Program-made: the position numbers and the translations under genes
From: DATARN01 sp963851105
GTDB taxonomy: Bacteria > Actinomycetota > Acidimicrobiia > Acidimicrobiales > Palsa-688
DNA: 64,000 nt
NCBI GenBank assembly: GCA_963851105.1
Contig: CAWKNP010000009.1
Coordinates: 186,001-250,000 of the forward strand
Reading direction: 5' to 3'
The notes under the pieces: model-generated
What the model was told of the DNA's origin: nothing
Seen by the model: the letters and a program-made list of their open reading frames with translations, nothing else
Database searches by the model: none
Shown here: positions 34,152 through 42,965 of the stretch, one piece after another
Layout of the letters: each line of letters starts with the position of its first letter
Numbering within the stretch: position 1 is the first letter of the stretch

Positions 34152-37100
34152 CACCGCGGGACCACTCGGATCAGCAGCCACACCGCCCGGCCGTCAGGGA
34201 GCGTGCCCCCGTGCCAATAGGCGCCTTCGGGGGCCGCTTCGGTCTCGGTCGCGACGACCTCCAGTGACGTCGCCAGCACCTGCTCGCGTACCGCGTCGCG
34301 GTGGGTGGCCACTGCCGCGGTGACGTCGGCCGGTCCCGCCACCGTGAGGGCGATGCGGTCGCTGACCTTCAGGTTGCGCTCCCGGCGGGCTTGTTGCACC
34401 AGGCGGACGACGTCGCGGGCGTCGCCCTCGGCTCTCAGCTCGGAGGTGAGGTCCACGTCGAGCAGGACGACGCCGTTGTCACCGGGGAGGACCCGGCTGA
34501 CATCAGCCTCCCGCGGTGTCAGGCGCAGCTCCCACTCGCCGGCGGTGAGGACGGCGGGGCCGACCCGGGCCTGGCCCTCGCCGAGAAGCTCCCAATCGCC
34601 ACGCCGGGCCGCGGCTGCGGCCTGCTGGGTCACCGGCCCCAACCGGGGGGCGGCCACCTTGAACACCACGGTGAGCGCCTGGTCGGCCACGTCGCCGACC
34701 GACGTGGTGAGTACCAGGTCCTTGACGTTGACCTCGTCCATGATCAGGTCCCGGAAGGGGGCCAGGAGGGCCGCATCGGCGGCCGCCACGGTCAGCGCCG
34801 GCAGGGGGAGGCGGGCGCGCAGGCCGCGCGCCTTGCGGACGGAGTGCGCCGCCGAGCACACCTGGCGGACGCGGTCCATGACCGCCACCAGCTCCGGGTC
34901 GCCCGAGAGCTCGCCAGGGTCGGGCCAAGTAGTGAGATGGACGCTTTCGCCGCCGGTGAGACCCCGCCACACCGCTTCGCTGATGAGCGGAAGGAGGGGA
35001 GCCGCCAGGCGGCACAGGGTGGCAAGCACAGTGGCCAGGGTGTCGAAGGCGTCCTGCTGGTCGGCTTCCCCGGCGCCGCCGGGGCTCGCGCTCGGTGCCC
35101 CAGAACCGGTCGCGGCTGCGCCGGATGTACCAGTTGGTGAGGGCGTCGAGGAACCCTTCGATGGCTCCGCAGGTGCCGGCCACGTCATAGGCGGCCATGG
35201 CGGCGCCGGCATCGGCGACGGCCTGGCTCAACTTGGCCAGCACGTAGCGATCCAACACGCCGGGCGCGGTGGTGCGCGCCGTGTCCGCGGTGACCCCGTC
35301 GGCGTTGGCATAGAGCGTGAAGAAGTACCAGGCGTTCCACAGGGGGTGGATGGCGGAGCGGACGGCGTCGCGGATGCCCTGTTCCTTTACGGCCATGTCG
35401 CCGCCTCGCACCACGGGTGACGACAGGAGGAACCAGCGCATGGCGTCGGCGCCGTATTTCACGAACATGGCTTCGGGATCGGGGTAGTTGCGCAACCGCT
35501 TCGACATTTTCTGGCCGTCGTCGCCGAGCAGGATCCCGTGCGCCATGCAGGTGCCGAACGCGGGCCGGTCGAACAACGCCGTGGCCAGAACGTGCAGGGT
35601 GTAAAACCAGCCGCGCGTCTGGCCGATGTATTCCACGATGAAATCGCCGGGAAAATGGCTGTCGAACCACTCGCGCTGCTCGAACGGATAGTGGACCTGG
35701 GCAAAAGGCATTGATCCCGACTCGAACCAGCAGTCGAGGACGTCGGTCACGCGCCGCATGGTGGAGCGTCCGGTCGGGTCGTCAGGATTGGGCCGCGTCA
35801 GCCCGTCGATGTAGGGGCGGTGCAGATCGGTCGGGCGAACCCCGAAGTCGGCCTCCAGTTCGTCGAGCGAGCCGTAGACATCGACGCGCGGATAGGTGGG
35901 ATCGTCACTTTTCCAAACAGGTATCGGGGAGCCCCAGAAACGATTACGCGAGATGCTCCAGTCGCGGGCATTTTCGAGCCATTTTCCGAACGAACCGTCC
36001 TTTACGTGGGAGGGGACCCACGTGATGTCCTGGTTCAACTCGACCATTCGATCCCGGATGGCGGTGACCCGTACGAACCACGAGCTCACCGCTTTATGTA
36101 TGAGCGGGGTGTCGGTCCGCCAGCAGTGGGGGGTGCTATGGACGAACGAGTCGTGGCGCACCAGCGACCCGCGGGCCCGCAGGTCGCGGATGATTGGCTG
36201 GTTGGCGTCGAACACCTGCACGCCCCGGTAGTCCGGCACTTCGTCGGTGAAGCGGCCCCGGTCGTCGACCGGGCAGACCACCGCGATCCCGGCGGCCTCG
36301 CACGTCCGCTGGTCGTCCTCGCCGAAGCCCGGCGCCATGTGGACGACGCCCGTTCCCTCCAGCGTTGTCACGAATTCCCCGGCCAGCACCCGGAAAGCTC
36401 CCGGCTGGTCCAGGAAGTAGGGGAAAAGGGGCCGGTACGTACGCCCGACCAACTCCGCCCCTTTTACCAGGCCTACCTGCTGATACTCCGCCAGTTCCTT
36501 CTCATAGCCGGCGGTCGTACCCTCGGCCACGATGACCCGGTGGCCGCGGGACTCGAAAACGGCGTAATCGATGTCGGGGCCAACGGCGACAGCCAGGTTC
36601 GACGGTAGCGTCCACGGCGTGGTCGTCCAGATCCACAGCGATACCGGGGGGTCACCGGCGGCGCCGTCAAGTTCGAACGCCACGGTGACGGCGGGGTCCT
36701 GGCGATCGCGGTAGGAATCGTCCTGCCGGGTCTCGAAATTGGAAAGGGGTGTTTCGCATTCCCAGCAATACGGCAGGACACGGTAGCCCTCGTACAGTAA
36801 TCCCTTGTCCGACAACTGCTTGATGGCCCACATGACGCTCTCCATATAGGTGAGGTCCATGGTCTTGTAGTCGTTTTCGAAATCGACCCAGCGGGCCTGG
36901 CGCGTGACGTACCGCTCCCATTCGTGGGTGTACCGCAGGACCGACGTCCGGCAATGATCGTTGAAGCGGTCGATCCCGTATTGCGTGATCGGCCCGCGCC
37001 CTGAGACACCGAGCTCCTTTTCCGCCTCGGTCTCTGCCGGTAGGCCGTGGCAGTCCCATCCGAATCGCCGCTCCACCCGGTGACCCTGCATGGTCTGGTA

Positions 37101-37331
37101 ACGCGGGATGGCGTCCTTGACGAATCCCGTGAGCAGGTGGCCGTAGTGCGGCAACCCGTTGGCAAACGGGGGCCCGTCGTAGAACACGTATTCGTTGGCC
37201 CCGCCCGGGCGCCCCTCCACCGAGGCTGCGAAGGTCTTGCCCTCGGACCACGACGCCAGGATGTCTTCCTCGATCAACGGGAGGTCGGGGGCGGCCGGGA
37301 CGTCAGGGTAGGGGCGGTGGCCTTCGGACAT
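34151..37331 (-). CDS. ileS: isoleucyl-tRNA synthetase, with an apparent frameshift
   Basis: About 1059 aa if one base is removed. Class I synthetase charging tRNA-Ile. Seen: HIGH-type motif PPFANGLPHYGH (54-65), editing domain, WFESGSMPFAQ, GQTRGWFYTL, KMSKR (about 603-607) and the anticodon-binding domain. Sequence details match the eukaryote-like type 2 enzymes common in actinobacteria. After RRSRDRFWGTE the frame changes: codons down to about 35085 and codons from about 35080 (GEADQQDAFDTL) differ by one base. Dropping one base of the G run 35081-35084 restores one continuous protein. The enzyme is normally essential, so a base error is likely. ATG 37331 has a TATCGT box 6 nt upstream. 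Confidence 0.85.
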
Positions 37332-37337
37332 GGCTCC

Positions 37338-37343
37338 ACGATA
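37338..37343 (-). promoter_or_regulatory. -10 box (TATCGT) of ileS
   Basis: On the minus strand TATCGT ends 6 nt before ATG 37331; GGAG is only 2 nt from the ATG. Consistent with leaderless transcription. Confidence 0.45.
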
Positions 37344-37440
37344 AGCCCGCCTACCGGGACTCCCGGCGGGATTGCCGCGCGGTGGCGGTAGGGTGCGGCG
37401 AATCGAGCGCCGGATGAGCACCAGGCGAGGGAGAATCAAG

Positions 37441-37839
37441 GTGGGGAAAGACGCGGCCGATCAGCTGTTCGACGTGATCGAGCGGGAGGATCCCGACGCT
37501 GACGAGGCGGTAATCGTCCTGCGGGTCCACGTGCAACCGGGCCCCGGCCGCATCGCGATCGTGGGCCGCCACGGCGACGCGGTCACCGTCAAGGTGGCGG
37601 CGCCTCCCGAAAGCGGCCGCGCCAATGAGGCGGTGGCCGAGCTCTTGGCCTCCAGCTTCGGCCTACCCATCGCCCAGGTCACCCTGGTGTCGGGGGCGAC
37701 CAGCCGGGCCAAGCGCTACCGGCTCGGCCCGGTGGACCTCGATCTGGTGCGGCGAGTCATGGCCAATGCGGGCTCGGCCGTCAAAGAGACCGGTCCTCCA
37801 CCCGCTGGGAATGTGCGAGGCCGCGGCGGCGTTCGATGA
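37441..37839 (+). CDS. DUF167/YggU-family protein
   Basis: 132 aa. Small conserved domain of unknown function: VLRVHVQPGPGRIAIVGRHGDAVTVKVAAPPESGRANEAV-type core (about 20-62) followed by the helix ELLASSFGLPIAQVTLVSGATSRAKRYRL. GTG 37441 is preferred because GGGAG lies 8 nt upstream, though in-frame ATG 37414 exists. The N- and C-terminal extensions are not conserved in the family. Divergent from ileS. Confidence 0.85.
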   Translation: MGKDAADQLFDVIEREDPDADEAVIVLRVHVQPGPGRIAIVGRHGDAVTVKVAAPPESGRANEAVAELLASSFGLPIAQVTLVSGATSRAKRYRLGPVDLDLVRRVMANAGSAVKETGPPPAGNVRGRGGVR

Positions 37840-37914
37840 GCCGCCGGGCGAAATCCGGGGCGCGACGCCCGTGCTAGGGTCCGGCCCCGCTGAGATGCAG
37901 TGATAGGTCAGACC

Positions 37915-38454
37915 ATGACAAATACCAACAAGTCCTCTGAACCGGCCGCCGAGACCGCGGCACCGGTGTCCCTCGCCACCGAGGAGGTGAGCGTGTCGCC
38001 CGACGAGAGCGAGCCCACGCCGGCGACGGGCACCAAGTCGACCCCCGCCAAGAAGAGCGCGGCCAAGCGGCCCAAGGATCCCAACACCCCCGAGTTCCTG
38101 GTCGAACAGCGGGCCCTGCTCCTCGAGGAGCGGGCGAGCTACACCAAGCAGGCCGAGGAGCTGAAGGCCGAGGCCGACTCGCTGGCCCTCGAGCACGAAC
38201 CGGGCGATGTCCAGTTTGACGAAGAGGGGGGCGAGGGTGGCACGTCCAATGTCGACCGCGAGCTCGACCTGCTCCTGTCGGCCCAGGCGCGCGGCGCGGT
38301 GGTCGAGATCGACCGGGCCCTCGCCAAGATCGACGGCGGGAATTACGGCGTGTGCGAGCAGTGCGCCCAGCCCATTCCCCAGGCCCGGCTGAAGGCACTC
38401 CCGTACGCCTCGTTGTGCGTGGCGTGCAAGAGCGGCGGATTGTCACGCCGCTGA
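37915..38454 (+). CDS. DksA/TraR-family zinc-finger protein
   Basis: 179 aa. A Lys/Ala/Thr-rich N-terminal tail (about 1-55), a coiled-coil segment (about 60-120), then a C4 zinc finger: CEQC at about 147-150 and CVAC near 168-171. DksA-like proteins bind the RNA polymerase secondary channel; many actinobacterial members (for example RbpD/CarD-neighbour types) are uncharacterised. The RALLLEERASY coiled coil lacks a clear DxxDxA tip. ATG 37915 follows AGGTC; a TAGGGT -10 lies at 37875. Its TGA shares one base with the lspA ATG. Confidence 0.85.
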   Translation: MTNTNKSSEPAAETAAPVSLATEEVSVSPDESEPTPATGTKSTPAKKSAAKRPKDPNTPEFLVEQRALLLEERASYTKQAEELKAEADSLALEHEPGDVQFDEEGGEGGTSNVDRELDLLLSAQARGAVVEIDRALAKIDGGNYGVCEQCAQPIPQARLKALPYASLCVACKSGGLSRR

Positions 38455-39086
38455 TGGCTACCGGCCTCGGCCGGCGCCGCGCTGACGAGGTGCCGCCGGC
38501 GGCGTCGGCATCGTCCCCCAGAGCGGGAAAAGGGTCTATCCGTCGCCTCGCCATTCTCGCCGTCGCGGGCTTGGTGCTGCTGGTCGACCAGGCCAGCAAG
38601 ACCTGGGCCCTTCATCACGCCGCCGAGCCCCGCCACGTGGTCTGGACGTTGCGCCTGGCCGTCACCTTCAACTCGGGAACAGCCTTCGGGCTCGGCCAGG
38701 ACAGCACCGCGATCATCGTGGCCGGAGTCGTGGTCCTGGTGGTGGTCCTGCTCGGGCTCGGCCGCAAGGCCAGCCGCACGGCAACCTGGCCGGCGTCGGT
38801 CGCCATGGGCGCCCTTCTCGGCGGCGCCCTCGGCAACCTGGCCGACCGCTTGATCCGCCATCACCATGGCGCGGTGATCGACTTCATCGACCTGCGGTGG
38901 TGGCCGGTGTTCAACGTGGCCGACGCCGCCATCACCTTCGGCGCCGCCCTGCTGGCGCTGGTGCTGTTCCGAGCCCGTTCGGGGGTTCCTTCGGCGGCGG
39001 AGGCGGCGGAGGCTGCGGAGGCTGCGGCGCCTGCGGGACCTGCGGCTCCCTCGGGTCCCGCGGCGGGGCCGGAGGTGGGGGCGTGA
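38454..39086 (+). CDS. lspA: lipoprotein signal peptidase LspA
   Basis: 210 aa with four membrane helices. Aspartyl protease that cleaves lipoprotein signal peptides. Seen: VLLVDQASKTWAL, NSGTAFGL, GGALGNLADR with catalytic D131 and FNVADAAI with catalytic D157. The first 30 residues and the Ala/Glu/Pro tail (about 175-210, AAEAAEAAE repeats) are extra. Overlaps dksA-like by 1 nt and rluD by 4 nt; the lspA-rluD pair is widely conserved. Confidence 0.95.
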   Translation: MATGLGRRRADEVPPAASASSPRAGKGSIRRLAILAVAGLVLLVDQASKTWALHHAAEPRHVVWTLRLAVTFNSGTAFGLGQDSTAIIVAGVVVLVVVLLGLGRKASRTATWPASVAMGALLGGALGNLADRLIRHHHGAVIDFIDLRWWPVFNVADAAITFGAALLALVLFRARSGVPSAAEAAEAAEAAAPAGPAAPSGPAAGPEVGA

Positions 39087-40072
39087 TCGAGGTCGTCCCG
39101 GTCGCCCTCGACGGCGAACGGGTCGACCGGGTCGTGTCGCTGCTGACGGGGATGACCCGCAGCCAGGTGGCGTCGTTGGTCGACCAGGGCGAGGTCCACC
39201 TCAACCAGGTGGCGGTAAAGGCCCGCAGCCGCCGGGTGGCGGCGGGCGAGACCCTCGAGGTGCCCGACGCGCTCGCCCCGGTGCCCGCGGAACCCGAGGC
39301 CGAACCCGACGTGGTCTTTCGCGTCGTCCACGCCGATCCCGCGGTCATCGTGGTCGACAAGCCGGCCGGCCTCGTCGTCCATCCCGGCGCCGGCCACCAG
39401 ACGGGCACCATGGTCGGGGGCTTGCTGGCCCGGTTCCCGGATCTGGCGGTGCTGGCGGTCGACGGCGCCGAGAGCCGGCCGGGGATCGTCCACCGCCTCG
39501 ACAAGGGCACATCGGGGCTGCTGGTCGTGGCCCGCACGGCGGCGGCGCGCACGTCGTTGCAGGCCCAGATGGCGTCGCGAGCGGCCGAGCGTCGCTACCA
39601 GGCGCTCGTGTGGGGCACGGTGGAGAGCAACGAGGGGCTCATCGACGCCCCCATCCGCCGGGCAGAGGCGGACCCCACCCGCATGGCGATCCGCGCCGGC
39701 GGCAAGGAGGCCAGGACCCGTTACCAGGTCGACCGGCGCTTCACGTTGCCGGTCCCCGCGACCTGGCTGGAGTGCCGGCTGGAGACCGGTCGCACGCATC
39801 AGATCCGCGTCCACCTGTCCGCAATCGGCCACCCCGTGGTGGGCGACAGCCGCTACCGACGCCAGGGCCGTTGGCCCCCGGGGCTGGCCCGAATGGCCCC
39901 CGAACGCGTCGCCCTCCATGCCGCGTCGCTGAGCTTCGACCACCCAACGACGGGGGAGCGGACCTCGTTCACCTCACCGCTACCCGACGACCTGACCCGG
40001 CTGCTGGCCCAGTTCTCCTCCGAGGCGGTGGAGGCGGCTCCCGCCGATCCCGAGGGTCAGATCAGCGGGTAG
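39083..40072 (+). CDS. rluD: ribosomal large-subunit pseudouridine synthase RluD-like
   Basis: 329 aa. N-terminal S4 RNA-binding domain (RVDRVVSLLTGMTRSQVASLVDQGEVHLNQ) followed by the RluA-family catalytic domain with HRLDKGTSGLLVVA, D140 being the catalytic aspartate, and the GRTHQIRVHL motif. Acts on 23S rRNA; which uridines cannot be read. GTG overlaps lspA by 4 nt. The last 16 nt overlap the convergent Rrf2 gene. Confidence 0.93.
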   Translation: MIEVVPVALDGERVDRVVSLLTGMTRSQVASLVDQGEVHLNQVAVKARSRRVAAGETLEVPDALAPVPAEPEAEPDVVFRVVHADPAVIVVDKPAGLVVHPGAGHQTGTMVGGLLARFPDLAVLAVDGAESRPGIVHRLDKGTSGLLVVARTAAARTSLQAQMASRAAERRYQALVWGTVESNEGLIDAPIRRAEADPTRMAIRAGGKEARTRYQVDRRFTLPVPATWLECRLETGRTHQIRVHLSAIGHPVVGDSRYRRQGRWPPGLARMAPERVALHAASLSFDHPTTGERTSFTSPLPDDLTRLLAQFSSEAVEAAPADPEGQISG

Positions 40073-40503
40073 ACGGGCACGCTGTTGGCCTGCGCCTGGG
40101 TGACCATGTCGGCCAGGGTGAAGCCGTCGAGGTGGGTCCGCATGTGCTCGCCCACGTCGGCCCACACCGCCAGCAGGACACACTGACCCTCGTGGTCGCA
40201 CGCCCCGTTCTGGTGGGGCTCGCCGAAATCGCCGGCCACGATGGGCCCCTCGACCGAGCTCACGATCTGGCCGAGGGTGATGTCGTCGGGGGAACGGGCC
40301 AGGACGTAGCCGCCGCCCACCCCCCGCTTGGAGCGCACCAGGCCGGCGCCCTTCAGTGCCAGCAGGATCTGCTCGAGGTAGGGCTGGGGGAGACCGGTGC
40401 GAGTGGCTATGTCGCGCACCGACGTTGGCCGCCGCTCGCCATCGTGCAACGCCAGCGACAGCAAGGCTCGACTGGCGTAATCGCCCCGGGTCGACACTTT
40501 CAC
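40057..40503 (-). CDS. Rrf2-family transcriptional regulator
   Basis: 148 aa. Winged-helix DNA-binding N-terminus (KVSTRGDYASRALLSLALHDG, recognition region GLPQPYLEQILLALKGAGLVRSKRG) and a C-terminal loop with CDHEGQC. Rrf2 regulators often bind an iron-sulfur cluster or sense iron, NO or cysteine; only two of the usual three cysteines are visible here. Start moved to GTG 40503 because TACCAT lies 7 nt upstream on this strand and Rrf2 proteins begin with M-R/K-V-S-T-R-G. Target genes unknown; the phosphodiesterase is divergent. Confidence 0.9.
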   Translation of the reverse strand: MKVSTRGDYASRALLSLALHDGERRPTSVRDIATRTGLPQPYLEQILLALKGAGLVRSKRGVGGGYVLARSPDDITLGQIVSSVEGPIVAGDFGEPHQNGACDHEGQCVLLAVWADVGEHMRTHLDGFTLADMVTQAQANSVPVYPLI

Positions 40504-40510
40504 GGTGCAC

Positions 40511-40516
40511 ATGGTA
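40511..40516 (-). promoter_or_regulatory. -10 box (TACCAT) of the Rrf2 gene
   Basis: Ends 7 nt before GTG 40503 on the minus strand; leaderless arrangement that fixes the Rrf2 start three codons downstream of the longest frame. Confidence 0.5.
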
Positions 40517-40578
40517 CGCCGCGCCGGCGCCCGCGCCAGGGTTTCCCCTAGCGGGCGGTGACGGTCTCACGGGCGGCG

Positions 40579-40584
40579 TACCGT
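40579..40584 (+). promoter_or_regulatory. -10 box (TACCGT) of the phosphodiesterase gene
   Basis: Ends 8 nt before ATG 40593; no Shine-Dalgarno sequence between them. Confidence 0.5.
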
Positions 40585-40592
40585 CGACGGTC

Positions 40593-41726
40593 ATGGACCA
40601 CCTGTCACTCGACGCGCAACCGGTCCGGCCTGCCTACGGAGGGCCGTGCATCGACAGCCTGGTCCCCGCCCTCATGGCGGCCGCGGGCGAGCGGCCGGAA
40701 TGGCTTCCGTCCCCGGCTCGCGCCGCCGCCCAGGTCGTCCTGCTGGTACTCGACGGGTTGGGTTGGGACCAGTTGCAGGCCCGGCGGGATCTGGCCCCGG
40801 CGCTGGCCGCCATGGCGGGCGGCCCCATCACGTCCGTGGCGCCCACCACCACCGCCACCGCGCTGACCTCCATTGCGCTCGGCCAGGCACCTGCCGCCCA
40901 CGGCATCGTCGGGTACCGCCTGCGCGTCGCCGGGCCGTCCGGCGCCGAGGTGCTCAACGTGCTGCGGTGGCGTACCGTCTCGGGCGACGCCCGGCCGTTC
41001 GTGCCGCCCCGCGTGTTCCAGCCCCAGCCGGCCTTCGGCGGGCGGCCGGTGCCGGTCGTGACCAAGGCCGAGTTCCAGACGACCGGCTTCACCATCGCCC
41101 ATCTGAGCGGCGGCCGTCCCGAGGGATGGTGGCTGCCCTCGGGGATCGCGGTGGAGGTCAGCCGCCTGTTGGCCGGCGGCGAGCCGTTCGTGTACGCCTA
41201 TTACGACGGCATCGACAAAGCCGCCCACATCCACGGCTTCGGCGCCCACTACGACGCCGAGCTGGTCGCCGCCGACCGGTTGGTCGCCGATCTCCGGGCC
41301 GCGCTACCGGCGGGCGCGGTCCTGGTCGTGACCGCCGATCACGGGCAGGTAGCGGTGGGCGACGCCGTGATCGCGCTGGCGCCCTCGCTGGCCGCCGATA
41401 TCGAGATGGTGAGCGGCGAGGGACGCTTCCGGTGGCTGCACGCCCGCGACGGCCGGGCGGCAGCGCTCGCCGTCGAAGCCCGCCGGCTCTACGGCGACGA
41501 CGCCTGGGTGTGGACCGTCGACGAGCTCGATGCGGGCGGTTGGTTCGGGGGCCCGCTCAAGCCGGTCCTGCGGGCCCGCCTTGGCGACGTGGCCGTCGTC
41601 CCCTTCGCGCCGGTCGCCTACGCCGATCCCGCCGACACCGGCGACGCCCGGTTGGTGTGCCGTCACGGCTCGTTGACGGCCGCCGAGATGCTTGTCCCTT
41701 GCCTGGCGGCTCCGGCGTTCGGCTAG
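40593..41726 (+). CDS. alkaline-phosphatase-superfamily nucleotide pyrophosphatase/phosphodiesterase
   Basis: 377 aa. Type I phosphodiesterase/NPP fold: VVLLVLDGLGWDQ (first metal aspartate), SVAPTTTATALTSIALG with the nucleophilic threonine, YYDGIDKAAHIHGFGAHYDAE and VTADHGQVAVGD metal ligands. No signal peptide, so cytosolic. Substrate unknown. ATG 40593 fits the -10 box. Divergent from Rrf2 and followed by bpa after 29 nt. Confidence 0.85.
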   Translation: MDHLSLDAQPVRPAYGGPCIDSLVPALMAAAGERPEWLPSPARAAAQVVLLVLDGLGWDQLQARRDLAPALAAMAGGPITSVAPTTTATALTSIALGQAPAAHGIVGYRLRVAGPSGAEVLNVLRWRTVSGDARPFVPPRVFQPQPAFGGRPVPVVTKAEFQTTGFTIAHLSGGRPEGWWLPSGIAVEVSRLLAGGEPFVYAYYDGIDKAAHIHGFGAHYDAELVAADRLVADLRAALPAGAVLVVTADHGQVAVGDAVIALAPSLAADIEMVSGEGRFRWLHARDGRAAALAVEARRLYGDDAWVWTVDELDAGGWFGGPLKPVLRARLGDVAVVPFAPVAYADPADTGDARLVCRHGSLTAAEMLVPCLAAPAFG

Positions 41727-41755
41727 ATCCCCGGGGGAATGGGTAAGGACGAGAC

Positions 41756-42250
41756 ATGTCCACCAGTGATCGGGTAAGCCCGGACCTCGTCCTGCCGGGG
41801 GGCCGGCCCCAGGGCGGCGGCGACGGCGATGGTTCGTCGGGGAGCACCGAAGCAGTGTCGGAGCCGGCCAAGGTCATGCGCATCGGCTCCATGATCAAGC
41901 AGTTGCTCGACGAGGTCCGCCAGGCCCCGCTCGACGAGGCCAGTCGCAACCGCCTGCGGGAGATCTACGACACCTCGGTCCGGGAGTTGGCGTCGGGCCT
42001 GTCACCCGACCTTCAGGACGAGTTGCGCCGCGTGACGCTGCCCTTCGGCGACGAGAGCACCCCGAGCGAGTCGGAGTTGCGCATCGCCCAGGCCCAGCTG
42101 GTCGGCTGGCTGGAAGGCCTGTTCCACGGGATCCAGGCCACCCTGTTCGCCCAGCAGATGGCGGCCCGCAACCAACTTGAAGAGTTGCGCCGGCGGGGCC
42201 TTCCGCCCGGTGAGGACAACCGGCCGCCGGCGGGCGGCACGTACCTCTGA
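41756..42250 (+). CDS. bpa: bacterial proteasome activator Bpa (DUF2587)
   Basis: 164 aa. A disordered Gly/Asp/Ser N-terminus (about 1-38) and a helical-bundle core: MRIGSMIKQLLDEVRQAPLDEASRN, LREIYDTSVRELASGLSPDL, ESELRIAQAQLVGWLEGLFHGIQATLF, QQMAARNQLEELRRRG. Bpa (Rv3780) is an ATP-independent ring that opens the 20S proteasome through a C-terminal GQYL tail; here the tail is GTYL, conservative at the key Tyr-Leu. It implies a proteasome elsewhere in the genome. AAGGA lies 7 nt before ATG. Confidence 0.9.
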   Translation: MSTSDRVSPDLVLPGGRPQGGGDGDGSSGSTEAVSEPAKVMRIGSMIKQLLDEVRQAPLDEASRNRLREIYDTSVRELASGLSPDLQDELRRVTLPFGDESTPSESELRIAQAQLVGWLEGLFHGIQATLFAQQMAARNQLEELRRRGLPPGEDNRPPAGGTYL

Positions 42251-42313
42251 CCTTCGGGCTGCGCCCCCCAAAGCCCCCCCGCTGCGTGGTGCTGGCTGAC
42301 GGGGCGCTGCGTC

Positions 42314-42775
42314 CCGTGAACACTCCGGGCTTCCGGGCTGGCCTTTTGTGTTCAACAGTTGGGGGGCTGGGGTGCGGCGGCGTTTCGTGAACGCTTTGGG
42401 CTGGCGGGCGGGCCATTAATGTTTAGGGTTCGGGCTGGTCTGGGGGTGCGGCCCGGCGCCGGGCGTTCCGTGAACGCTTTGGGCTGCCAGGCGGGCCATT
42501 ACTGTTCACGGTTCGGGCTGGTCTGGGGGTGCGGCCGGGCGCCGGGCGTTCCGTGAACGTTTTGGGCTCCCAGGCGGGCCATTAGTGTTCCCGGTTCGGG
42601 CTGGTCTGGGGGGTGCGGCCGGGCGCCGGGCGTTCCGTGAACGCTTTGGGCTGGCGGGCGGGCCGTTACTGTTCAAGGTTCGGCGCCCGGTGCGGCTGGT
42701 CTCGGGAGAGGCCCCGTGGCGGGCGTTTCGTGAACGCTTTGGGCTAGCGGGCGGGCCACTACTGTTCACGGTTCG
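42314..42775. repeat. tandem palindromic repeat array, about 84-bp period, five to six copies
   Basis: GTGAACGCTTTGGGCT or a variant begins at 42387, 42470, 42553, 42637 and 42730 (periods 83, 83, 84, 93), with a degenerate copy at 42316. Good copies end in GTTCAC, giving inverted arms: CCGTGAAC at 42468-42475 pairs with GTTCACGG at 42504-42511. Copies 3 and 4 have degenerate right arms. Between copies lies a G-rich spacer (TCTGGGGGTGCGG). Non-coding in my view, since most periods are not multiples of three. Confidence 0.85.
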
Positions 42776-42895
42776 GGGCCGGGGCCGGGGCCTGTGCCGC
42801 TCCTGGAGATCGTGCGGGGTGCCTGGTCGGGCAGTAACCCTTGGCCGTTCGGAACCCCGAGCTGGTGCCGGGCGCCCGCTGTCGGTGGGGTCGGA

Positions 42896-42901
42896 TAGAA
42901 T
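42896..42901 (+). promoter_or_regulatory. -10 box (TAGAAT) of dnaE
   Basis: TAGAAT matches the -10 consensus well, 65 nt upstream of GTG 42966. No convincing -35 is visible at 17 bp. Confidence 0.5.
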
Positions 42902-42914
42902 GACATTCCTGTAA

Positions 42915-42938
42915 GTATCCACAGGTCCCTGTGGACGA
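42915..42938. promoter_or_regulatory. inverted pair of DnaA-box-like 9-mers in the dnaE leader
   Basis: GTATCCACA on + (42915-42923) and TCGTCCACA on - (42930-42938) each differ by one base from the consensus TT(A/G)TCCACA. Together they form the perfect palindrome TCCACAGG-TC-CCTGTGGA (42918-42935), about 14 bp after the -10 box. Likely an operator, possibly for DnaA. Confidence 0.55.
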
Positions 42939-42965
42939 CGGTCGAGGGCACGGAGGGTCGGCGCC

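Noticed and set aside
34151..37331. Calling ileS a pseudogene
   Set aside because: Only one single-base shift is present at a homopolymer, all motifs are intact, and the enzyme is normally essential; a base error is more likely.
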